This document shows positions 1-10,600 of a stretch of 64,000 nucleotides of DNA, one piece after another. The notes under the pieces are model-generated. The model worked only from the letters and a program-made list of their open reading frames with translations, was not told the DNA's origin and searched no databases. The DNA comes from Apostichopus japonicus. Taxonomy: Eukaryota > Echinodermata > Holothuroidea > Aspidochirotida > Stichopodidae. The stretch is from assembly GCF_037975245.1 (NCBI RefSeq), contig NC_092577.1:15638013-15702012 (forward strand), in the 5' to 3' direction. Position 1 is the stretch's first letter, and every line of letters begins with the position of its first letter. The position numbers were made by a program, and so were the translations under genes.

Positions 1-1687
1 ATTGTCACCCACCTTTACCAAAGTGTACCATAAATCTACTGTGGTAAGTGCAGTTTTGCGTATTTCCCTAAGTTGCATATTGACATATAATAAAGCTCCG
101 TGCATAGAGACAGAGCTCCTTTCAAAGAATTCTTATAAACAGGATGTGATAAGTAAGTTTGCCTAGCAGGATCTTCTTCGGAGGCTATATGACAAGTAAC
201 ATTAACAGCAGGGACAAATATACACACAGAAATACAGACAGGTTAATGAGCATGGTGACCACAAATAGATGTAAGAGGAAATGTAAGATGATTACTAGAC
301 AAGGGATGGAGAGAAGAATGAAATAAACCAACCCGGGAAGAGTAGAGGTGAAAGATAAACAGTAGAGTGACAAAGAGAGGAATAAGGGAAGAGGGTAGGG
401 AATAAACAGGATGTGAGTCATCATGACAGGTTCCTCCTGCTACAAAGCTGTACCCCTTAGAGTATGGTGTCTTTGAGCCAGGTAAAGTAATCCAGAGTTA
501 ATGTTTGTCTTTGATTGGCTACTTCTCAGAGACTGCATACATCTGTCCTTTTCTCAATGTTTGTAAGAAGATCAGTATTAGTGAGTTGGTTGGAGACATC
601 TACTCCCAGTTCCCTTTGTTCCATCACTTCATAATTTGTGGTACTTTGGAGAAGTCATCGATCTCAGTAGAGTTCAAGAAGTTTAGTTTAAAGTATTATA
701 TAAATTTACATCCTTGCAGGAGAAGTTGACCAACAGGGTGAGTTAATTGACTGTATTTATTAAACTTAACAGTATGTTGGTCAATTAATGAAATTGGCAT
801 TATTTATAGTCTTATTTACCCCTACTGCAAAATGAGGGCTGGCATTTGCTATTCTTCATTGTACTGTGTATTGTGTAGGATAAGGCTGTGGTACAGTGCC
901 TTAAAGTGATATATTTGCTTATAAAGACTTTTGAGGCCAATTACTCATTAGAGTACCTCCATTAATTAAATTCTTTAATTTTTAACATGATTTCTTTGTA
1001 AATTTTTTTTACTTTCTGGGGTTTATATGATTATATATTGCAGGCCTATAGTTGGCTTCATCATTACTGCAGCTTCATAGTTCAATAGAAAGCTTAAAGA
1101 GCCAGTAATTGCCATTTATGTGTACATATGTGCCTATGTTCATTATTTCTGTATATAATTCTATGTTGAATTAGATATATGCTGGTATTTGTTTCTGTGC
1201 AGTTTAAAGGGAAAGCTAGCTACTGTACAATGTGGCTTTTCTTGTTGTTTATTATTACAATAATGTCACCATATATGGCATACATACAAGAATAAATGCC
1301 CTTTGACAACAGCCTTAAACAAAAGCAGCATCTACCAAACTACCCAAATATTTTTGTTCTATGCAGATTGATATACATACTAGCTGCATATGTATTTACT
1401 GCATAAGCCATGCATGATTATTTATGCTAAATATTAGTAAGGAAGTTTAAGTAATTGTAAGATCTCATTAATATTGCATTTTGATGAGTAGTTGTGTAAG
1501 ATGGTAACAAATACAGGTTTCGTGAGCATTCATCAATATTTCAAAAGGAGTATATTTTACATATTTATGTGTGGTGGGTAAAAATACAGGTGATAGCTGG
1601 TTGCACGTACCTCGTCACTCTCGCTCCAATTCCAAAATCAAGCCCCCCCCCCTCCCTTAACTAGGGAAACTTCATAAGTTACTCATT
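1..1687. other. AT-rich stretch with no recognised gene
   Basis: No open frame here resembles a known family. The longest frames (185-424 minus, 505-729 plus) are low-complexity or lack homology signals. A short C-run lies at about 1645-1655, just before the first LINE-derived sequence. Confidence 0.6.
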
Positions 1688-3002
1688 AGACCGGAGCCGG
1701 AGCCGGAATTCCTTGAATGTAAAGGTGTCAAGACCGGGACTAGTTAGAATCGAACTCAAGTCCGATATCCCCTCTACCTTGTGGGCTAATGGGCACAGGG
1801 CCCACATTGCATACCCGGGCCAGCCTCGCACTTGTTGGAGGTGTGGGCTGGAAGGGCATGAGGCCAGGTTGTGCCCGAACAAGCGGTGTAGCCGCTGTTT
1901 ACAGGTTGGGCATACCCTGGCCGAGTGTAAAGGGGATATCGTTTGCAACTCGTGTGGGAAAACGGGCCATCTCGCCCGTTTATGCCCAGACCGCTCATAC
2001 GCCGCGAGAGTGGCTACGGGCGTGGTTGAAGCGGTCCCTGTCCCGGCCTCTGACACCGTACCACATGATGCTCCTGTCATCGCCCCAGTGTCCGACACTA
2101 GCGCCCCGATGGAGGCTTTGTTCCCCATTTCGTGTCCGACCTCTCCCCTGATCGAACTTGCCGAGACTGCCAGCCTGCCCACTGAGGCAGAGCAGGACAA
2201 AACGGCGGAGATGGTACTAGCGGAGCGGCGCAGGATGCCGCTTGTACTGGTTCACCGGTAGCTACGCCCGCTATCGGTGATACTAGTCGGGCCCCGAGTC
2301 AACCGGCCCAAGAGACATTAAGTGGCCCAGATTCTGACTCGCCAATGGAGGACTGCACTACAGCCTTATTAGTTGTGGCTAAGGAGTCCTCCGATTGGTT
2401 TGATGAGACAAAACAGGCCACTGATCTCATTGACTCGAGTGGCCCTTCCACCCTACCCGCAGCCGCTTCCGCTATACCGGACACGATGGTCGCTAGTGGA
2501 CCTCCTGTTCCTGACAGGGAGGTCCACTCGATCAAGGTTGACGAGGAGTTAAGAACTCTGCTCCCTCGTAAGAAAAGGGGGAATACTGTTAGGGGCTTGA
2601 AAAGACCCGTATTGGGAAAATTTCGCAGGTAATGCGCAAGCCTGTCGTCTGCTATCGGGACGGCGTACCCCGGATGAATTTTGGAATTAGTTAGTTGTTA
2701 TGTGTGGGGTGGGGGGTTTGTGTGGTCCTTACATAATATGGGTTGGGGGTTTTCTGTTTGTGGTTTGGTGTTGGCTTTTTGGGGCTGGTTTGTGGAGCTT
2801 TATTGTTTTGGTTCTGTTAGCCTTTGGGTCCGTGTCCTTTTCACGTCACGTTAAATGCTATATTTTATACATTTGTGGGGTTAGTGAGAGATTTCTGTTT
2901 GTGGGTTTTCAGTTGGGTTTTGGTGGTTGTTAAACAGACTGGGATTGTTTTTGGTTTTGTTGACCTTTGGTCCGTGTCCGTTTCTTTGCACGTAAAAAGC
3001 AC
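1688..3002 (+). mobile_element. Family A: ORF1-only half-LINE, 5'-truncated copy A1
   Basis: A GC-rich block in AT-rich DNA. It holds an ORF1-type zinc-knuckle protein followed directly by a GT-rich 3' region, with no endonuclease or reverse transcriptase. The 3' end reads CACGTAAAAAGCAC at 2989-3002. The same ORF1 C-terminus plus 3' region recurs at 36820-37522 (minus) and 56573-57230 (plus), so this is a family and not a chance deletion. Within the 3' region, roughly 2750-2860 and 2888-3002 are two diverged copies of one unit. The 5' end is cut inside ORF1. No target duplication could be matched. The architecture recalls mammalian HAL1 half-LINEs. Assignment to the Tx1-like group rests on the related ORF2 of family B. 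Confidence 0.8.
1713..2632 (+). pseudogene. LINE ORF1 protein with three CCHC zinc knuckles, frameshifted
   Basis: The first frame (1713-2261) carries three successive CX2CX4HX4C zinc knuckles encoded at about 1833-1985, preceded by the GQPRTCWRC context typical of Tx1-like LINE ORF1. Proteins of this kind bind the element RNA and form the retrotransposition particle with ORF2 protein. After about 2220 the frame breaks relative to the fuller copy at 52956-53320. The C-terminal part reopens at 2345-2632 and ends in a basic tail (PRKKRG, KRPVLGKFRR). The N-terminus is missing. The copy is dead, but the zinc-knuckle part is well preserved. Confidence 0.75.
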
Positions 3003-3273
3003 GAAGGCGATTTTCGCCGTTTATCTGAGGCTGCCTTTTTTGGACGCTGGTGTGCTGGGGAGGGGTTTTTCGTTTCGCTGCGTGCGGGTCGTCCTTTTGT
3101 AGGTTTTTGAATGTGTGAGTGGGGGGTGGTGGGCGTTTTGTCTCTGCAGGTCGGCGGGCGTATGTTTTTTGGGCTCGCTAGACCTGAGTTTCGTTTGTCA
3201 GAATGGGATGGTTCGGTAGTGCCGTTTGGCCGTGACGTTTTGTATCCCGCATGGCGGGTCACGTAAAAAGCAC
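3003..3273 (+). mobile_element. Family B LINE, 3' stub joined to the family A tail
   Basis: This matches the last ~270 bp of the full family B element (compare 45625-45897): the end of ORF2, the G-rich spacer and the terminal hairpin with CCCGC-ATG-GCGGG followed by TCACGTAAAAAGCAC. It starts at GAAGGCGATTTTCGCC, itself a small hairpin (GGCGA/TCGCC), exactly where the family A tail ends. This is either a 5'-truncated insertion at the A tail or a chimeric A-B transcript inserted as one. No target duplication separates them. Confidence 0.8.
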
Positions 3274-4794
3274 ACTAGTACTATTGTTCCACTTAGCCGA
3301 AAGTTTATGACTGCAATGATATATGTGGTTCTGTGTAGTCCAGCCTTACTTAATCCTAACGAGTAGCAATTTCATTGTGTTTGTGCTGGCCCTAGCCCTG
3401 CCAAAGCAGAGTGGGGGCAGGGGGGTATTAACAGTAGGCCCTATAGGGTAATATTGTGAAAGAGATGATACTTGTTATAACTACAGATGTACTGTTAAAA
3501 ACAAAATAATACTAGGGGCCTAGGGCCTATTATAAGAACAGGTGAACAACCAAATTGCCATGCTACTTGGAAGTTGGAACATCATCTAGGCTACCTTATT
3601 AATATTAGCTTAATACTAATAGGGTACATGACTCTTAATGTAGTAAAGGTCGGGTGAGAAGCAGAAGTAGCTTATCATTGGGTCAGCAGAGGTAGAAATA
3701 TACTATTTTTAAAATGTGAAAGTCAGGCACTAGACCTAGGAATTTGAATAAAATTAGGCTTAGCCTATATGCCTAATTTCATTCAAATTATATAGGTCTG
3801 CCATTGTTAATACAAACCCGTTAAACTAAAAGCCTTAATTATTCTTGCAGTCACAATAGACCACAGAAGTCAATGCAAAGGCCGCTTAGTTGAATCACCA
3901 TTGCTACAAAATCCTTCACTAAATTCATAAGTGTACCAGTATGAAGTAGTTGATCATGATGAACTAGGCTGGATGAAATTTAGTGAGAAACGTACATCAG
4001 ATGATTTATTGTCATATTCTGATGATAAGGAGGGAAGAATAATAAAATTATTGATGTTAGTCAAAGCTCTGTCATGTCCTTGATGTTATAAACAGATGCT
4101 GATCGATGTCTCCTAGTTTTAAAATGCATATAGGCCTAATTTACAGCAGTTAATAGTTTCTCCTACTTTTTGAAGCTTCCTTTTACTTGTTTTTGTTTTA
4201 TTTCATTCAGACTACTTTATTCTTCTCAAAGCGTCACCAAAAAAAATTAATATTAATGTGAAAATCAACGGACAATGCCATTGCCTAAAATATTCATAAA
4301 GTGCTGCAAACGTTGATGAATATTGACTACTTGCAAAAGTCTTACTTTTGGGCTACAAAATTCTTCTTTTGTCCTGTTTTATCGATGATTTTTATACTAT
4401 ACTTCAACTGTATCATAGACTTTCACCATAGTCCACTTGAAAGCATGCTCTGTTCAACAGGCCATTGTAGGCATCAGTATAGAAAACTGCCTTGAATCAT
4501 GATTTTGAATTTAAAGCCATTAGTCAAATATAGGCCCATTGATGGTAATGCCTAAATGTGATTTTATAAATGTTTTAGGCCTACATAGAAAGGTGTTACT
4601 GGATTATACCAAGTTACATTTAATCAGTCAGTAATACTGCTATCAACAGTCTTATCTTTAAATAGCTGGAAAACATATTTCGTACGCTCTTTATAATGAT
4701 GTTTTGAAATGAACTGTTTCTTTTTCATTTCAGATTTTCATAAACACTGCAGAACGACAGTCCTGAAAAGGAGCCAAACATACGCAAAGTAAGC
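3274..4794. other. Non-coding stretch
   Basis: AT-rich, with several taggcct words and no recognisable coding or structural feature. The frame at 4301-4495 shows no family resemblance. Confidence 0.5.
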
Positions 4795-7215
4795 ATGGCA
4801 GAAAATAGGTGGAATTTAAATTACCAATGCCCAAAATGTTTGGTCTTTTGGACAGGAAGGTTCAACAAACTCTTAGAACATTTACACCTCAGTCACTCTG
4901 ATGAGCAAAATTTTTGACTAAGATGCGGGATGTTAAAATTTATTCATTTAAGAAACATCTGAAAAGGGTGCATAATAATTGTCATTTGGATGGAACACTG
5001 GCTATGTCTGAGGAAGCAAACATGCAAATGCATTGCGATCATGAAGATACCAATTCTGAAACGCTAGAATATGAAGCAAACATAACAGATCAAAGTTCTC
5101 ACCTCCAAAATCAACTTGAAAACCAGTATCTATTTCCATATGCAATCCATGTTTTAAAATTGAGAGAAGTTCAAAAATTACCTCGGACAATTTTAGATGA
5201 AGTTGCTAGTGAATATAATGAACTCTTTGTTTGAAATCTTCTTGACATTGAAAATGCCATAAATATTGATTTACCTGCAATGGGTGTAAATATAAAAGAT
5301 TGTCCTAACATTCAGGGAGTATTAAAGGAAAACAAACTTCGTAAAGCCTTTGAACACATGGCTAGTGAGAATCATCAACTTCACTTTTGTAGACAACAGT
5401 TGAATTTGGGGGATCCCCTACAAATTTGTCTTGGATTTGAAGCATCTGGCAAGAAAGAAACATTCGAATATGTTTCTATTTTAGGTACTTTGCAGTCTAT
5501 GTTGGTAAATGCTGAAATTTTACCACATGTTATCAATGGACATTCATCTAGGGATCCAGATATTATGATGGACTATTGTGATGGAGCCAAATTTAAATGT
5601 AGTAGACTTTTTCAAATTCATTCAACTGCAATTCAAATTCACTTATATGTAAATGATTTTGAGGTTGTATATCCTCTAGGGACATACATAAAGTGAATGC
5701 TATGTACATGTTTATTGGAAATGTTGAACCAAAATATCGATCTTCTGTGAACCATATTCAATTAGTTTGGCTTGCAAAAGTTCATTAATGAAAAAATATG
5801 GCTTGGATACAGTTATCAAACCCCTCATGGATGATGTAAACATTCTAGAGCAACATGGAATTCAGGTAAATGTTGATGGCGTAGAACACAAATTTTATGG
5901 TTCAGTTTGTAGTGTCATAGCAGATAATTTAGCCAGACATTTCATAGGGGGATTTACAGAATCTTTCTCAGGTTTTCGTGTGTGCAGGTTTTGTATGTGC
6001 ACATCTGAAAGTCTCAGAAAAAATGAGCTTCACCAAAATCATATGGAAAGAACAGTCAATGCCCATAGGATTCATGTGAGCAGAGTGCAATATGACAGCG
6101 AAATGTCAACTGCGTATGGTGTGAAGCTGGATTCGCCTTTGAATTCCCTTCATTATTTTCATGTAATTGATGGGCTACCACCAGACTCATGACTTGTTTG
6201 AGGGCGTTTGTCCCAAAATTTTGAGCACTGTGATGACGTTATATGTGCAGACATTGAACAATCAATAAGAGGATTAATGATTTTGCATATGCAAGTTTTG
6301 ACAAATCAAACACCCTCTACTTTATCTTGGTCATGCTCTTCAGTTAAGGTAAGGCAAAAAGCCTGTCAAATGTGGTGCTTGATGCGCCCTTTTTTCTTGA
6401 TGTTTTCAAATGACATTGAAGAAAAAGATGAAAAGTGGCAACTTTTGCTATATATCATTGACATTGTGGACCTTGTGACTAGTCCTAGTGTGACCAAACA
6501 GTCATGTGTTTACCTCAATGGTGTGGTTTTCGATTGCTTAGAGCTGTTTTGTGAGCTATATCCAAATTCACATGTTACACCCAAAATGCATTTTATGACC
6601 CACTATGCCAAACAAATGATGCAATTGGACCTTTATCACATTTTTGGACTTTGAGGTTTGAATCAAAACATTGTTACTTCAAAGATATCTGAAGGGCTAC
6701 TAAAAATTGAAAAAATATAACATACCCTGGCAAAGAGACACCAAATATTTCAGAGTATCATTATGTCAACTTCAGATTTGGGCAAAGAGAACACTTTACC
6801 GGTACAAGGTGAAATGATCAAGATTGGTGAATTATCACCTGAAATGACACCATTCATTTTGAAAATTACTGGCGAATGTGACGAGGTATATGTCTCAATG
6901 TCTGTACATTTCAATGGGGTGAGATATGATTCTGGAGGCATGTGTTATCCTGAATGTAGTTGAGAGAATGTGCCAATTTGGCTTAATGAAACTGTGTTTT
7001 TTCACAATTGCAAGTTTAACTTCATTATTCATGAAATGGATACTGAGTGCTTTGATAGGAATTGTCATGCATATGTTGTTGTAGAGTCAAACAGAAAAGT
7101 GATCATTCAGAGTAGGACTTTTCTTGATCACAATGCTTTACCAATGTACAAAGTTCGTACTAAAAGCTATGTAGTAATGAAGTACAAGTTGCATCAAGAG
7201 TATGCTGGCCTGTAA
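4795..7215 (+). pseudogene. Zinc-finger, transposase-like large protein (broken)
   Basis: A start codon at 4795 opens a C2H2-type finger (CPKC ... H-x3-H), followed by a stop near 4916 and a second, frame-shifted finger-like segment (KKHLKRVHNN). The protein continues through 5280-5696, 5767-6192, 6208-6654, 6763-6963 and 6970-7215, separated by stops and frameshifts. Recognisable blocks are a CRFC cysteine motif at about 5990, and a late block with PKMHFMTHYAKQM near 6580-6625. From memory, large proteins of this plan (N-terminal fingers, HFCRFC, LPKHHFMIHY) are repetitive in fish and invertebrates and are transposon-like. I cannot name the superfamily; a distant resemblance to tnp2/EnSpm-type transposases is only a guess. 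No introns are apparent, and at least five lesions make it non-functional. Confidence 0.6.
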
Positions 7216-7640
7216 GCCATTGTGCACATACTTATGAAAAAGGTCAGGAGACCTTTTGTTGCTTTTATGCTTGGTATTTTAAGTTGGTGGGCAGCCTTGC
7301 AGTACTCTAGCCATAATCAGCACAAACAAGTGTCACATTTTGATACATTTTATATCATTTTTTTTCTCATCAGGCTCTGCAGTTTCTAAAGCCTCATCTT
7401 CTATAAAAAATTAGCATGCCAAAACTTGCCTTAGCTTTAAAAATGGTACATGTTTTATCATTGCCCTTGAAAAATGCAGCAAAGATAACCTACATGTAAG
7501 AGACTGTTTTTTGGAAGGGAAAAACACAATCGTATTTTGCAGCTTAATTGGGTTTTCAACATTAATTAACTTTGTCTTAAAAAGAGCGTGTGAAGTAGAA
7601 GTTATCATTGTGAACTAAATCAGTATTAGTGAGCACCAAC

Positions 7641-10600
7641 ATGTCAACATTTCATATCACCTTCAAAGAACAAAAGCAGGTCTTTGAGGTTGAAGACATA
7701 TCAACTTTAAAGGAAAAAGTGAGAACTGAATTTCACATAGATGAGGATATCAGGTTTCAACTTTATTACAAAACATGGGATGATTGGGTAGATGTGGAAA
7801 TCCATCAGGTACCACAAAGAGGAAAAATCCAAATAATTACCATCCCTCTTGAGGATACACTTCCAATAAACTTGACTGACTTAAGCTCAACAAACAGCTT
7901 ATTTAATGAAAGTTATAACTTCTCAGATGCTCCAATCCAAATTGAGCCACCAACAAAAAACTTCATAAGTAGTATGATTCAACTTGCACACCAAAAAGAA
8001 AGTTGCCAATCAATCTCTCTGGCTGAAGATATCTCTTCAGCTTCAACAAGTTCTAGTCATTCATGGAATGTGGAAGAAGACTGCAGTACCGGAGAGTCAG
8101 ATTTCAAGAGAAAATGGCATGAGATGTAAGATACTGAAGTTCCTTTTCTTCAATGTTTTACCCTCAATGGTATGATCAATACCCATGCTATAATGTGAAA
8201 ACTTTCAAACCTTGAAATAACTTTGTCCTTTACTTGCTGACCTTTACTTGCTGATAGCATCATTGTAACATATCGAACAGTAACTGTAATGATTGCTTGG
8301 AAAGAAGACCCAGATGCATCACCGGACATTCTTCTGGGTGTGGTTAAATAACAACCAACAGGAGGAGCTGATGAAGGGGGGAGGGGGTAGAAGGGGAGGA
8401 TGGCATAGTTAATGAACTAACACGTTCGTGCTACGGCTAAGGATCTGATGGTAGATGTTGGTTTATATAAAATTGCAAAGCTGTGGAGATAACCGGTTTG
8501 TTAATCCAAAATATTTCTTCACAGGAAGCAATGGTCAGACAAATTTGCTCTGCCAAGACTGCCAGTTGTGTTGGAGGGAAAGCTCAACGCAGAGAGAATG
8601 CCTAACGACAGAGAATGGAGACAGATAGTCCAAACCTTGTTTGATTACATGGCAGGCTCTACAAGGTAAGTTAAAGTAACACTTGTTAATAGTAGATTTA
8701 CTTTACTGATGCCATCCCTCACTCTTACCATACCTCACAATTTGTTGGGTTACAAAAGAGGTTGCTAAGTTATGTAGGATATATCTTAGCATATTGGTTG
8801 TGCAACGGTCAAATTAACGGTTACTCGGGTGCAAACAAATCTACTAAATGGATCACTACTGTGGACAAGCTTAATTGTCAAAGCATTTGTTGTTGAATGA
8901 TGTCAATTATTTATGTGACAGTTACTTTGGTTATGGAGAAATTCATACATAATCTCTCAAAATATGTTAACCCAAAGATGTTCATTCAACAGTGGTCACA
9001 AATCTTGCAGTGCTTTTCCATTGGTTATTTTCATGTATTGATAGTTGCTCTTTGGTCCATCGACATACAGCTATCCATTGTCAGCTCACTACTCAGAGGC
9101 AGTGAGATGCTTATTGGAGAAGTACCCCTTCCTTGGAAAGGAAACCATCCCTGGAGCCCGTCCAGTAGTAAGAGATCACTTTTGAAAATTTGCATAATAT
9201 GGGTTCAGGGCTGCACACTTGTGCTGAAAGGAATTTTGGTGGATTAATGGTGCAGCTCTTCTCTTCATTACCTCGATTACAATGATTAAATAATTGTGAC
9301 ATCATTATTGTCATTCCTTTCTCTGCATATCGTTTTCATACTTTTTTATATTGAGTCTTGGCATGATATTGATTGATTTGTAGAGCAATACTACAAAATT
9401 GTTGTAAGAAAATCAATATTTGTAAGATATTTTGGCAGAAAAACTGCTTTAGTTTGACTTTTGACAGCTGATCGATTTCACTCTTAAATTTGAGAAATCC
9501 CAACATTGGTTTTGAGCTATATTAATTGGACGATCAAAGTGTAATCGTGATTGATGGCAATTATTAAATAGTTACAACTTTCAGCAATACTATGTAAGTC
9601 TGATGAAAACATCTGTTCTTTGTGTAATATTTCTAGAGCTTGGGACATGGTCACTGAAGGTTGAATATTATGGAGTTTGAAATAAACAGGTATATGGAGA
9701 GCCAGAGGGAGAGTTGGGGGGGGGGGGGAAGGCTTTTGAGGGAAAACATTTGGGAATCCATGTTCAATATTGACTATCCAATATTTTGATGTACAAATTA
9801 TTATTATTTTTTTAAACAGGAATACTGGAGAATGAAGTTAATGGACAAATTGAGGAATGAGAGAAAGCATATGTCAGTGGAAAAGAAGAGAAAAAGTAGT
9901 GGAGTGACACCAGCTAAAGCAGAAGTAAGTATATATGTAGTAAGTAATTTACTTTTTTTGATACGGGCTGAATATGAATGTAATAAATCTTCTTTTTCTT
10001 CTGAAAAACAAAACAAAAACACTCTTCTTGCTCCTTCTCAACTGTATCATTTCCATGTAGGCATCAGAATGGTAATCAAGGGTTTAAAACTAAAAGAAAT
10101 CAATCAAGACTTCTTGTTCTAGAAGGACACGGTGGTGCCTTTTGTTTTGCAATGCATGGTTGGTGTGACCTCCAATTGTTTGATATTTGTGTTTTCATAG
10201 GTGGATGCAGGAAGAGGCAAGAAGGGCTCGACAAAATGAAGTTAAGATATCACAGATGATGGAGATAACTTTTCAATCCAGAAGAAAATGGATTATCGAT
10301 GAAAAGCCTACTGTAGCTGAGCTGAAGCGGGAATTTCCTTGTCTGTTTTCACAGAGACAGGTAAACCTTCCTCCTACAAAAGCACAAGTTAAAATTTGCT
10401 CCTTGGAACTTTATGATGTGTTTCATACTGTTCTCCATTTCCATTGTTTTTCTTTCTTAATGAAAGTAACATTTCAGCATGCATCATGAAGATAGATATG
10501 CTTTTTGGTTCTGATTACTTATGTAACCATGACGTTCATGATCAAAGGCTACTATCTTTATTGTAACATCCATGTAATTGCTTTCTTTGTCTGGTTGTCA

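Noticed and set aside
185-424. Hydrophobic minus-strand frame
   Set aside because: Low-complexity leucine/serine composition from a purine-rich tract; no motif.
1679-2200. 173-codon minus-strand frame
   Set aside because: Antisense shadow of the ORF1 zinc-knuckle gene; the same antisense frame recurs at 52367-52930.
2299-2535. Plus/minus frame reading MIEWTSLSGTGG, repeated at 37288 and 52964
   Set aside because: Antisense of the ORF1 C-terminus in each family A piece.
2930-3262. Proline/lysine-rich minus-strand frame repeated at several loci
   Set aside because: Antisense of the family B 3' end; it recurs only because the LINE recurs.
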